64,000 nucleotides of DNA from Fulvivirga sp. M361 (lineage in GTDB: Bacteria > Bacteroidota > Bacteroidia > Cytophagales > Cyclobacteriaceae): the NCBI RefSeq assembly GCF_007097395.1, contig NZ_VKDC01000006.1:396073-460072 (forward strand), read 5' to 3'. Position 1 is the stretch's first letter, and each line of letters starts with the position of its first letter. Position numbers and translations under genes: made by a program. The notes under the pieces were generated by a model, which saw nothing but the letters and a program-made list of their open reading frames with translations, was not told the DNA's origin and ran no database searches. Of the stretch, positions 35,501 through 43,336 are shown piece after piece.

Positions 35501-38500
35501 TGGAAGAAGATCGCAGGGCCTACCTGGAAGCGCTAAAGCAAATGAATTTTAATGTGATGCCTTTATTGTTCACCACTAATTTTATTAATAAACAAGCCGG
35601 ACAGGGTGTGGTCACCACTTCGGGTCGAAAACAGTTCGAAAAGTATTTGAGCAACTTCAGCGACTTATTGACCGCCATTGAAATTTCCAATGAACCGGGC
35701 CTTTTTAACACACCTCAATCAGGAAATCTGGCCTTAACTCAACTGGCCGCAGAACTACTTCCGACCTATGGGCCACACCTTAAAATAGTTGCCCCGGGCT
35801 GGGCCTACTGGCCTACTAATGGCACACCAAATGGTTGGGCACGTAGCCCTGAGCAAAGAAGACCTATAGAATTGCTCTCAGACTATACCAATGGACATAG
35901 TTATACCACATCCGGGACACAGGGAATAGGAGGGTCCCTTGCCGAAACGCTCAGAGTATACGATAGCTACAATGGCGATGCTTTTCCGAAGCCGATGGTG
36001 ATGAGTGAAACGGGAGGGAATGACAATGCAGCCGATAACGACGCTTATGGCACCTCTGAAAATAGATTTGCCGCTGTTTTTGACAGGGAAATGCGAGGTA
36101 ATATTGGTTATGTGGATGATATAATATACCATGCCGATTATAGCCCGGGCAGTTTTGCTTTGTTTAATTACCCGGGAGATATCAATAAGTTTAATCCGTT
36201 AAACGCTATTGCTCATCCCAATAACAACGAGCCGCAAAACCCTCGTCTCAAGACCTACAGAAGACTGGCGCTGGCTTATGCAACCCATGGCAGCCCATTG
36301 TCTTTTGAATATATCAACCGGGAAGAGCTAGCGGGTAAGAAGGGCTATTTCAGAGCAGTTAATACAGCTGCTTTGGGCAGGCTGACTACAGGAGCCCAAT
36401 CTGATAAAGTGTTGCTCAACTTCACCAATTTCGGTAATGAGATCCTAACCATGAGTGTCAAAGTAGTCATGCCTCAGGGAGCTCAATACGTTGGTGATCG
36501 CTTTGGAGCAGGCAGGACCTATGAAACTTCACATACACGTGTGGATTACAGTACCGATGGTGACAACAGTATTGTATTGACGGAAACAATAGGTCCGGGA
36601 GAATCGGTTCAATACATTCTTAATGTCAATGAATCCCAGCCTCCCACAGCCCCTTCACAGCTTATGGCCTTAACGAAGGATTTTAAGCGTATTGACCTGG
36701 ATTGGGAACCCTCGACAGATAATGTAAGTGTGTCAGGATACAACATCTATCGGGATGATGCCCTGCTGAATGTAGTTCCCTCCAGTGTCACATTTTTTGC
36801 AGATCTCAGCGTGGATGAAAATACCACCTATGTATATGAAGTGGAGGCTTTTGATGACGCTGGAAATCACTCCGTATTGAGTAACCAGGCTATTGCCACT
36901 TCGGATACCATACCTACTACACCGGGAGGGCCGAAATATGAAGCTGAAGACTGTATTCCGCCCGGCGCTGATTTTCCTGTCGTTGAAAATGATGCAACGG
37001 CTTCAGGAGGTAAAAAAGTCTTTAGAAATTTCTTCCAGACAAAGTGTAAAATTTTTGGTGTGGTAGCTCAGCAGGAAAATTACATCATTACCATGCGCTA
37101 CAAATCCCGTAATAAAGATGCTGCCAGGGATTTTCGTATCAATGAGGAACTTAACATAGCCAAGTTTAACACTTCTGTGTCTTTACCGAAGACTGGTAAT
37201 GTTTTTAAAGATGTACAACAACAGATCAAGCTGGTACCTGGTGAGAAAAACATCATCACCATCTACACTCGTTTTGGACAGGACCAGGAAGTAGAGTATG
37301 ATTACTTTATAGTAGAGCCAGGGACGTTACCTGCTCCTGTTCCTGAATGGAAAACGGTTAATCATGACAATGCAGTGATACTCTACTCAAGTAATTTTCA
37401 GCAGGATGGAACCCTTCACACTGCCAGCAGTTCAGGCGAGAGTGCCACTTTTACATTTGAAGGTACCGGCATTCGATGGTACTCTAATGTAGTAGCTGAT
37501 TATGGAGAGGCGGCAATTGTTATAGACGATGTTGCCGTTGACACGGTGGACATTCCTTCGGCTGCTTTTGAAGGACCTGATAAGCTGGTTTTTGAAGAGG
37601 TGGGACTGGAAGACAAACTGCATACCATTAAAATCGTAAGCCTTAGCTCCGCAACCATCACCGTTACAAAGTTACAATACCTGGGTATTAAGGACATACT
37701 GGTACCTCCGGGGCCTGATGTGATCGTGGAAGATATCACGACGGAACCTGCAAATGCAAGAGGTGGTGACGCCGTCAGGTTTGTTGCTAAAGTGAAGAAC
37801 ATTGGTACGCTCCCAACTCCCGCCGGTGTGATTACAGGAGTATCCTTCAGAGTAAATGGTGGTGTGGTCGGTTTTTCAGATAATTTTAATTCGGTCATAC
37901 AGCCCGGGGAAACAGTAAATATTACCCAGGTAAGTGCACCCTGGATCTCGCAGGCAAATGAGGTAGTGGAACTATTGGCTTTTGTAGATGATATTAATCG
38001 CTACGGTCAATCCGGTGTCAATGAGCAATCCCGTAGTAATAACAGATTCCGTAAGGCTGCATTTTTCTCTAGCCCAGGAACAGTCTATGAAGCTGAAGAT
38101 GCGCTGCTATCTGACGTGACAGCCGAAAATACGACAACAGGTTTTTCGGGAAATGGCTATGCAGCGTATTCGTCTCAGGGAGGTTTTGTCGAGTGGAATA
38201 TTGATGTAGCCGATTCGGCAGATTATGAAGTAGCCTTCCGGTACAATAATAGCTCTGGAGGTCCCGTGGTGACCCAACTCCTTCTTAATGGATTGGTGGT
38301 GGCAGCCGACTTTACTTTTGGCCCGACCGGAACTTCAGAATGGTTGATAAAGGATATACCTCTTGTACTGAACAAAGGGGTGAATACGATCAGGGTCACT
38401 TCGGATACTGTGAGCAATTTACAATTGGATTTTTTACGTCCGTCCACCGCAGTATCTGAGGCGGTCACTATAACACAACCTGGTACGGGCAGCATTTTTA

Positions 38501-39666
38501 ATGAAGGGGAGGACATTACAGTGGAAATAGCTGTTTCCAGACCTGACGTTACCCGGGTTGTACTATTATTGAATGGAGAAACGTTGAGTGCTCTTTCATC
38601 AGCGCCTTATGTCTTTACCTGGTCAGGGGCCACAGCGGGTACCTATACCCTGGCAGCCCAGGCTGTTACCGCATCAGGCTTCGTATTGCAATCTGAGGTA
38701 GTGCCGGTAACGATAGCCGCCGGTGATCCGGACCTTGTAATAACAGATATTCTTTGGGAGCAAAATTATGTGGTGGTCAATGATAGTATACGATTCAAAG
38801 CAGTAGTTGCAAACCAGGGAGTGTCGAAGAGTCCGGATGCTACGATACTTTCCGTGAGGTTTAAGGTAGAACAGGAAGTGGTGACCTGGAGCAATGTATT
38901 TTCCGGCATTTTACTTCCCGGAGAATCTGTTCAAATAGAAGCTACATCAGGTATACAGGGAACCCCTTTCTGGCAAGCGATGACTTCCGGGCAGATAAGA
39001 GTAGACGCCCTGGCCGATGAAGAGAATAGAATATTCGAGTCTGACGAGAATAACAATGCTTTCTCTGAAACACTTTTCGTATTTGATTCACTGCCTGATG
39101 TGGCGCCATTAAATCTAACATCTATGTGTAGCCAGGATCCTTCCATAGACCGACGATGGAGAGTTAGAAATCCAAATAACTTTTCAATACCTGTGACCTG
39201 GGAGGTATACGGTACTTCTCAGAACGGAGTTGTTGAAGCGCTACCGGGGGACGTATTCTTCACCACAGCTACCGTGGGCGGGGCCAATACTACTAAGATC
39301 TATTGGTATGATGCCTCAGGCCAATTACGTTCGAAAGTAAAAGCTTCAGGTGGTGCCACCTGTCATGCAAATGCGAGGATAGCGTCAGATACGGATTCCA
39401 CAGATGTATTTGAAAAGACAGGTCACATTTATCCTAACCCGGCCTCAAATTCATTTTCTATGACCTATGTGGCAGCGTTGGCAGGAGAGGTTAGAATAGC
39501 CATCACTGACCTGAAGTCCAGAGTGGTAAAGGAACAGGTATGGCAGGTGGAGAAAGGCAACGTGACACTTGAAATTGATATCAAGGACCTGAAATCGGGA
39601 ATGTATTTATTCAACCTATCGCAGGGTGCTCATAGGTGCATCCAAAAACTGCTTATTGATAAGTAA
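32533..39666 (+). CDS. Giant multimodular T9SS-secreted GH-A-type glycan hydrolase
   Basis: A 2377-residue exported protein. In order: signal peptide (1-31); two Fn3 units each interrupted by a DNRLRE/CBM96-like module (33-542); a CBM35/6-like domain (about 552-672); an Ig-like domain; a sandwich beginning WRLGKDDQTASEF (about 772-935) like the CBM of PL4-type proteins; a TIM-barrel-like catalytic region (about 939-1290); an uninterrupted Fn3 (about 1370-1457); a second CBM6/35 (from about 1468); a sandwich; CARDB (from about 1728); a third CBM6 (about 1850-1970); Ig-like; a second CARDB (about 2062-2190); and a T9SS sorting domain with IYPNPASNSF. Candidate acid/base E1054 is in EISNEPG and nucleophile E1159 in MSETGG, which fits clan GH-A. 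I cannot place it in a numbered family. Confidence 0.85.
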   Translation: MKNMYHRYKKLVKTYVVTFVLLAGGVHGYGQTPTAPTHLSSANITETSVDLTWKAATDDIAVTGYEAVQLGVITSILPQADAFVRGGSDAGKNYGQDELLTVKKDGNLSFIRRTYLKFDISTLPVSFGKAILRLHVIGSGVNKHDMRLVPDNSWTENGIKWNNQPSANAPVIASWITPGVGNMVDIDLTDLVKTEMAEDKLFSLQIRSQGNRFISYVSKESGNTSLRPNLILFNESATLGTTPGDTTLTVANLTPGQTYDVAVKAMDGDGNRSELSNLVSVTTLIPVEEPSAPTNLTVTSVTETTADLVWNASTDNVAVTGYEAVRLSAVDSLLPQADAFVKGGNDANKNFGQDAKLTVKKDNNQNLTRRTYMKFNLSNISTPVDKAILRLHVLGSGVDTHDMRLVPSNSWTENGIKWNNQPSTNGEVIASWITPGIGNIVFVDLTELVRNEMTEDKLFSVQIQSRGSRFISYVSKESSSIDMRPYLMLLEATGLNTTPAADTTLTIANLEPGQVYNDIGVRALDGDGNKSDISNIVRFITTPDQAPGPLLEAESLVDAASEFPKIFNNTNASGGKVVANNFTSTFIDFPDIYGFDDGAFVLRVGYRNTEDQRKTLVVNGDKQFITLPNSNNQFAATQFFLQLDPDLFNSLKLLTDDGDTQGGDYDFFVLEKGSDEIPNTPMVDDVNDSFGWNFAGNYQDTTLYEYSLDRGSSWQDVTSNPQPVGDMIYAVGQVQVRVKSDPLTGRPAGFPLLSDKAYSIDVSSLSVVPGSLIWRLGKDDQTASEFNPDYGAAVSSDSLLVPEDWATRNDWSVLRKGLKLDQNGTLVVNYSLSQVPEHGVELRLRILDAHRVIPQLNVFSNETLAGLIQIAGLEGSNVDLKFKETYRLYIPKEFLQEGENVLRLSLDNGLFATDQGDRFHRFVWDYLALEALGAPANEPIHGRYVTIGNDFRAKSEAIKARTAFLLAKWCGITYSGNWMRVGITIEESGLEEDRRAYLEALKQMNFNVMPLLFTTNFINKQAGQGVVTTSGRKQFEKYLSNFSDLLTAIEISNEPGLFNTPQSGNLALTQLAAELLPTYGPHLKIVAPGWAYWPTNGTPNGWARSPEQRRPIELLSDYTNGHSYTTSGTQGIGGSLAETLRVYDSYNGDAFPKPMVMSETGGNDNAADNDAYGTSENRFAAVFDREMRGNIGYVDDIIYHADYSPGSFALFNYPGDINKFNPLNAIAHPNNNEPQNPRLKTYRRLALAYATHGSPLSFEYINREELAGKKGYFRAVNTAALGRLTTGAQSDKVLLNFTNFGNEILTMSVKVVMPQGAQYVGDRFGAGRTYETSHTRVDYSTDGDNSIVLTETIGPGESVQYILNVNESQPPTAPSQLMALTKDFKRIDLDWEPSTDNVSVSGYNIYRDDALLNVVPSSVTFFADLSVDENTTYVYEVEAFDDAGNHSVLSNQAIATSDTIPTTPGGPKYEAEDCIPPGADFPVVENDATASGGKKVFRNFFQTKCKIFGVVAQQENYIITMRYKSRNKDAARDFRINEELNIAKFNTSVSLPKTGNVFKDVQQQIKLVPGEKNIITIYTRFGQDQEVEYDYFIVEPGTLPAPVPEWKTVNHDNAVILYSSNFQQDGTLHTASSSGESATFTFEGTGIRWYSNVVADYGEAAIVIDDVAVDTVDIPSAAFEGPDKLVFEEVGLEDKLHTIKIVSLSSATITVTKLQYLGIKDILVPPGPDVIVEDITTEPANARGGDAVRFVAKVKNIGTLPTPAGVITGVSFRVNGGVVGFSDNFNSVIQPGETVNITQVSAPWISQANEVVELLAFVDDINRYGQSGVNEQSRSNNRFRKAAFFSSPGTVYEAEDALLSDVTAENTTTGFSGNGYAAYSSQGGFVEWNIDVADSADYEVAFRYNNSSGGPVVTQLLLNGLVVAADFTFGPTGTSEWLIKDIPLVLNKGVNTIRVTSDTVSNLQLDFLRPSTAVSEAVTITQPGTGSIFNEGEDITVEIAVSRPDVTRVVLLLNGETLSALSSAPYVFTWSGATAGTYTLAAQAVTASGFVLQSEVVPVTIAAGDPDLVITDILWEQNYVVVNDSIRFKAVVANQGVSKSPDATILSVRFKVEQEVVTWSNVFSGILLPGESVQIEATSGIQGTPFWQAMTSGQIRVDALADEENRIFESDENNNAFSETLFVFDSLPDVAPLNLTSMCSQDPSIDRRWRVRNPNNFSIPVTWEVYGTSQNGVVEALPGDVFFTTATVGGANTTKIYWYDASGQLRSKVKASGGATCHANARIASDTDSTDVFEKTGHIYPNPASNSFSMTYVAALAGEVRIAITDLKSRVVKEQVWQVEKGNVTLEIDIKDLKSGMYLFNLSQGAHRCIQKLLIDK
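32629..33399 (+). repeat. Nested-domain repeat unit 1 (Fn3 split by a DNRLRE-like module)
   Basis: The first half of an Fn3 (residues about 33-71, ending VTGYEAVQLG) is followed by a DNRLRE/CBM96-like module (about 72-236: ADAFVRGGSDAGKNYG, RRTYLKFD, ILRLHV, NSWTENGIKWNNQP). The second half of the Fn3 follows (about 245-284: DTTLTVANLTPGQTYDVAV). Unit 2 repeats the same arrangement. Confidence 0.75.
33400..34158 (+). repeat. Nested-domain repeat unit 2
   Basis: This copy has the same Fn3-half, DNRLRE-like module, Fn3-half order as unit 1. Segments match closely, for example ADAFVKGGNDANKNFGQD against ADAFVRGGSDAGKNYGQD, and NSWTENGIKWNNQPS is shared exactly. Nucleotide similarity is also visible by eye, which suggests a fairly recent tandem duplication. 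Confidence 0.75.
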
Positions 39667-39671
39667 ACACG

Positions 39672-39729
39672 GGTGTAAAATTTGGTTTGCCGGAAGGGGG
39701 TCTTTTCAAGATCTGCTTCCGGTTACACC
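39672..39729. terminator. Two-part hairpin after the giant gene
   Basis: GGTGTAA (39672-39678) pairs with TTACACC (39723-39729), and inside it CCGGAAG (39690-39696) pairs with CTTCCGG (39716-39722). An 11-base bulge separates the stems on the left only. No T-run follows, so this could be a weak terminator or an RNA-processing structure between the two T9SS genes. Confidence 0.45.
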
Positions 39730-39778
39730 TAAAGCCCTTCACTCCAAATTATTTTATAGAATGCTAAACCAACATAAT

Positions 39779-41833
39779 ATGAAAACCAATAAAAAAAGAT
39801 CAATAGCGGTCTTGTTTGTAATAGTGTTATGGCTGCAATCCATTCCCCTCGTTGCACAGGTCACTGCTAAAAAGGCGGATGCCTTTGTTGGGTCTATAGG
39901 GATCAATATCAAACTCGATCGAGACAGGTATAAACGTGATAATGGCTTTAATACCAAGGTAAAACCAGCGCTTCAGGATTTAGGTATTCGTCATGTAAGA
40001 AGCTCTCATTTTGCCCATTCCACCTACGGTCCCCAAAACAGGCAGCTTTGGGAGAATTACGGAACACGCGCCCTTTTTGTCACCGGTTCCTATGAAGGAG
40101 GCCAAACCCCGCAAGATGTACGTCGACATAGTAAGGCCGCAGCAGATTACATTTATGCCGTAGAAGGACAAAATGAACCGGATATTTTTCTGGTGGAAGG
40201 GTTCGGCTGGCCTTATCAGCAATACACGGATAGAAATGGCAATAACCATTTGAATACCAGCACGGACTATCGGGCGAGCAGGGCCTGGCATCAGGACATG
40301 ATCCATTACTTGAAAAGTGACCCCGCCACTAAAGATCTGCCTGTCGCCACTACTCCCATGGCCTTTGGCAACAATGTATCAAAAATTGTCCCTATTGCGC
40401 ATGACCTGGAATCTTTCCATCATTATACACATAGGAGTACGATCACCACTAATCTGAATAATACCATCAACCAGACACATGGTTACGCTCAGGGAGGTAC
40501 GCCCAAACCTTTGCTTTTGTCCGAGTTCGGATGGAAAACAAGCGGCTCTAATTCGGTCACGGAGAGGACACAGGCTAAGAATATCCTGACAGGCTTTTGT
40601 GAATATTTCAACCGCGGAATAAAGGTGTCTTACATTCATGAATTGATAGAAAACAGTTGGGGGCTGCTTAGGACAGGTGGAGTGCGTAAGCCGGCATTTA
40701 ACGGACTAAAGAATCTGATCAGCCTGCTGGGAGAGGCTAAATTCGATAAAGTCAATAAGAAGTGGAATTATCCTGATTTTACTACAAAAAGCCTGGATTT
40801 TGAAGTGCTTAATGCTAAGGGCTCTACGCATAAATTGTTGTTACAAAAGAGTAATGGAAGCTACTTCCTGTTGCTGTGGCAAAATGTGGACCGCAGCAAT
40901 GACGATGGCACAGATAAAACCATTGGAAATGATGCAGTCACTGTGAAAGTAAATGGCAACCTCGCCTCAGCTACCCAGTTTCGCTATGATGCTGATTTCA
41001 ATTTTGTGGAAAATGAATTGGCGATAAATAATGGTGCCATAAATGTCAATGTGCCGGATAACGTAGTAGTGATCCGCCTTACCGTACCGATCAGCCAGGG
41101 GTATCGCAAAATCGAGAACAAGTCGAATAAAAAAGTGATCAAAATTGACGTGAACGGATCAAACGGATCTGCTGTACTTCAGTACGATTGGAAAGGTTGG
41201 GACAGTCAAAAGTGGGCATTTATTCATTTAGGCGGTAGCTATTACAAAATCCAAAACAAGCAGAATAACAGGGTATTGCAGGCTAATGACAGTAACGTGG
41301 ATGGTGCACCAATAACACAGCGCACCTGGAACAATTGGAATCCGCAAAAATGGAAACTGATTTTTGTGGGTGATGGATATTACAGAATTGAGAATAAAGC
41401 CAATGGCAAATGCATCCAGGCAAATCTAAGTGGAGGGAATAATGCTACTATCGCACAACGTTCCTGGAATAACTGGAACTCTCAAAAATGGAAACTGACC
41501 AGCTTGTCTTCTGACAACGCCAGAAAGAGCGCTGAACAAGCGTTGAATACCACCGTAGAGCCGCTTGAAAATGAAGCTTTAGACAAGTGGCAGATTTATC
41601 CGAATCCTGCATCTGCAAGCCTTTGGATAAACTATTCATCTGACATGGAAGGGGTGATAAAGATCCGGGTTTCAGATCTGTCAGGAAAAGACCAATCACA
41701 AATTTCAGATAAACTGGTGCAGGGAATGAACGAGTTCGAGGTGAATACGAACACACTAACGATCGGATCTTACTTGGTTACAGTAGAGACCAGCCAGGGA
41801 GTGCACACAAAAAAGTTCATTATTTCAAAGTAA
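39779..41833 (+). CDS. T9SS-secreted GH-A-type hydrolase with ricin-type lectin domain
   Basis: 684 residues from the ATG at 39779, which gives a proper signal peptide (MKTNKKRS, hydrophobic core, ending VAQ); the frame stays open to 39626 but that part overlaps the previous gene. The catalytic domain (about 30-330) has E133 in VEGQNEP and E249 in LLLSEFGW, the acid/base and nucleophile pattern of clan GH-A (GH5/GH39/GH30-like). A small sandwich follows, then three ricin/CBM13 repeats (from ENKSNKK, QNKQNNR and ENKANGK), each ending in a QKW motif, and a T9SS domain with IYPNPASAS. It probably cleaves a polysaccharide at the cell surface while the lectin holds the substrate. The family number is uncertain. 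Confidence 0.82.
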   Translation: MKTNKKRSIAVLFVIVLWLQSIPLVAQVTAKKADAFVGSIGINIKLDRDRYKRDNGFNTKVKPALQDLGIRHVRSSHFAHSTYGPQNRQLWENYGTRALFVTGSYEGGQTPQDVRRHSKAAADYIYAVEGQNEPDIFLVEGFGWPYQQYTDRNGNNHLNTSTDYRASRAWHQDMIHYLKSDPATKDLPVATTPMAFGNNVSKIVPIAHDLESFHHYTHRSTITTNLNNTINQTHGYAQGGTPKPLLLSEFGWKTSGSNSVTERTQAKNILTGFCEYFNRGIKVSYIHELIENSWGLLRTGGVRKPAFNGLKNLISLLGEAKFDKVNKKWNYPDFTTKSLDFEVLNAKGSTHKLLLQKSNGSYFLLLWQNVDRSNDDGTDKTIGNDAVTVKVNGNLASATQFRYDADFNFVENELAINNGAINVNVPDNVVVIRLTVPISQGYRKIENKSNKKVIKIDVNGSNGSAVLQYDWKGWDSQKWAFIHLGGSYYKIQNKQNNRVLQANDSNVDGAPITQRTWNNWNPQKWKLIFVGDGYYRIENKANGKCIQANLSGGNNATIAQRSWNNWNSQKWKLTSLSSDNARKSAEQALNTTVEPLENEALDKWQIYPNPASASLWINYSSDMEGVIKIRVSDLSGKDQSQISDKLVQGMNEFEVNTNTLTIGSYLVTVETSQGVHTKKFIISK

Positions 41834-41920
41834 TAACCCGCCCAATGCCAACATATGAGACTATCTGAAACCATGATCAAACGTTGTTTTTAAAGATTTT
41901 AAAAATAAGTATTACTTTAT

Positions 41921-43336
41921 ATGAATATATATAAAATATTAAAAATCAGTATTTTAAATATTTTAATTTATAGTTTCACTACACTGAATTGCGCTTTGGG
42001 TAAGGGGGTAAATGATCCACCTAACATCGTTTTAATTTTGGCGGATGACATGGGGTATGGTGACCTGTCATGTTACCACCAGGAAAAATGGAATACTCCC
42101 AGGATCGATGAACTGGCATCCGAAGGAGCACGCTTTATCAACTTTTATGTACCTACTCCTTATTGTGCACCTTCCAGGGCTACATTACTCACAGGTAAAT
42201 ATCCATTCAATCATGGCTTAATGGATAATCCGGCGCCGGATGCAACGAGACACCTTGATACCGCAGGCCTGCCCCTCAATGAAATTTTGATCAGTCAGCT
42301 GCTTAAAAAAGAGGGGTATGCCACTACCTGCATTGGTAAATGGCATCTTGGGCATCAGCCTCAATTCTTACCTACAAAAAGAGGGTTTGACAGTTATTAT
42401 GGTATTCCATATTCCAATGACATGCGTCCGGTCCATATGCTGGAAAATGAAGAGGTAGTAGAATATCCGGTAGTACAATCTACGCTGACCAAACGTTACA
42501 CCGAACGGGCGCTGAAGTTTATTGAAAAGCATAAAGACCAGCGATTTTTTCTATATCTACCCCATGCCATGCCACATAAACCCCTGGCTCCTTCAACGGA
42601 TTTCTATACACCTGATACAAAAGAAGACCTGTACGCAGACGTAATTCGTGAGTTGGATACTTCAGTGGGAAGCATACTGGACAAAATTAAGGAGCTTGAC
42701 CTTGAAAAGAACACGCTAGTGATCTTTATGTCTGATAACGGCCCCTGGTTCGGAGGAAGCGCCGGTGGGCTTCGGGGTATGAAAGCGCTTACCTGGGAAG
42801 GAGGCTTGCGGGTCCCATTTATGGTGCGTTGGTCTGGTAAAATAAAATCCGCACAAGTGATCAATGAGCCAATGGGATCCATTGATATTTTCCCCACACT
42901 CCTGAAAGTGGCCGGCATAAATGTTTCCGATCAAATCAGGTTGGACGGCAAGGACATGATGCCGGTGCTTACCGAATCGGCTAAAACCCCGCATGAAGCC
43001 TTGTATGGCATGTTCGGTAAAGAGGTATATGTGGTAAGGAGTGGTCCGTGGAAATTGCATATGAAAGCTCGAACAGATACTCCGGACTACATGGAGGAAG
43101 ATTGGGTTGATCCTCGCGGCCCTGACGGGGTCACTATCTTGGGGCCATATGAGCAGTCTCGTCCTGCAGATTATCCCGGCCTTCTTTCGGGTGATGGCCC
43201 ACACGATAATATGCTTTTTAACCTGGAAACTGATCCGGGGGAACAGCATAATGTAGCCGGTGAAAATCCCGGAATAGTAAAGAAACTAACCAAAATGTAC
43301 CAGACCTTCAAAAAGACTTATGCGTCCAATGAATAA
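41921..43336 (+). CDS. S1-family sulfatase (first of three)
   Basis: A 471-residue formylglycine sulfatase with an N-terminal hydrophobic signal region (LNILIYSFTTLNCALG). PNIVLILADDMGYGDLS gives the metal-binding aspartates. C82 in YCAPSRATLLTGK is the CxPSR cysteine that a maturation enzyme turns into formylglycine. GKWHLGH and MSDNGPW provide further active-site His, Lys and Asp/Asn. It should remove sulfate esters from sugars of the imported or surface-bound glycan in the periplasm. Its 3' end overlaps the GH92 gene by 17 bp, so sulfate removal and alpha-mannosidase are tightly coupled. The subfamily cannot be assigned by eye; no maturase gene is in the window. Confidence 0.92.
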   Translation: MNIYKILKISILNILIYSFTTLNCALGKGVNDPPNIVLILADDMGYGDLSCYHQEKWNTPRIDELASEGARFINFYVPTPYCAPSRATLLTGKYPFNHGLMDNPAPDATRHLDTAGLPLNEILISQLLKKEGYATTCIGKWHLGHQPQFLPTKRGFDSYYGIPYSNDMRPVHMLENEEVVEYPVVQSTLTKRYTERALKFIEKHKDQRFFLYLPHAMPHKPLAPSTDFYTPDTKEDLYADVIRELDTSVGSILDKIKELDLEKNTLVIFMSDNGPWFGGSAGGLRGMKALTWEGGLRVPFMVRWSGKIKSAQVINEPMGSIDIFPTLLKVAGINVSDQIRLDGKDMMPVLTESAKTPHEALYGMFGKEVYVVRSGPWKLHMKARTDTPDYMEEDWVDPRGPDGVTILGPYEQSRPADYPGLLSGDGPHDNMLFNLETDPGEQHNVAGENPGIVKKLTKMYQTFKKTYASNE

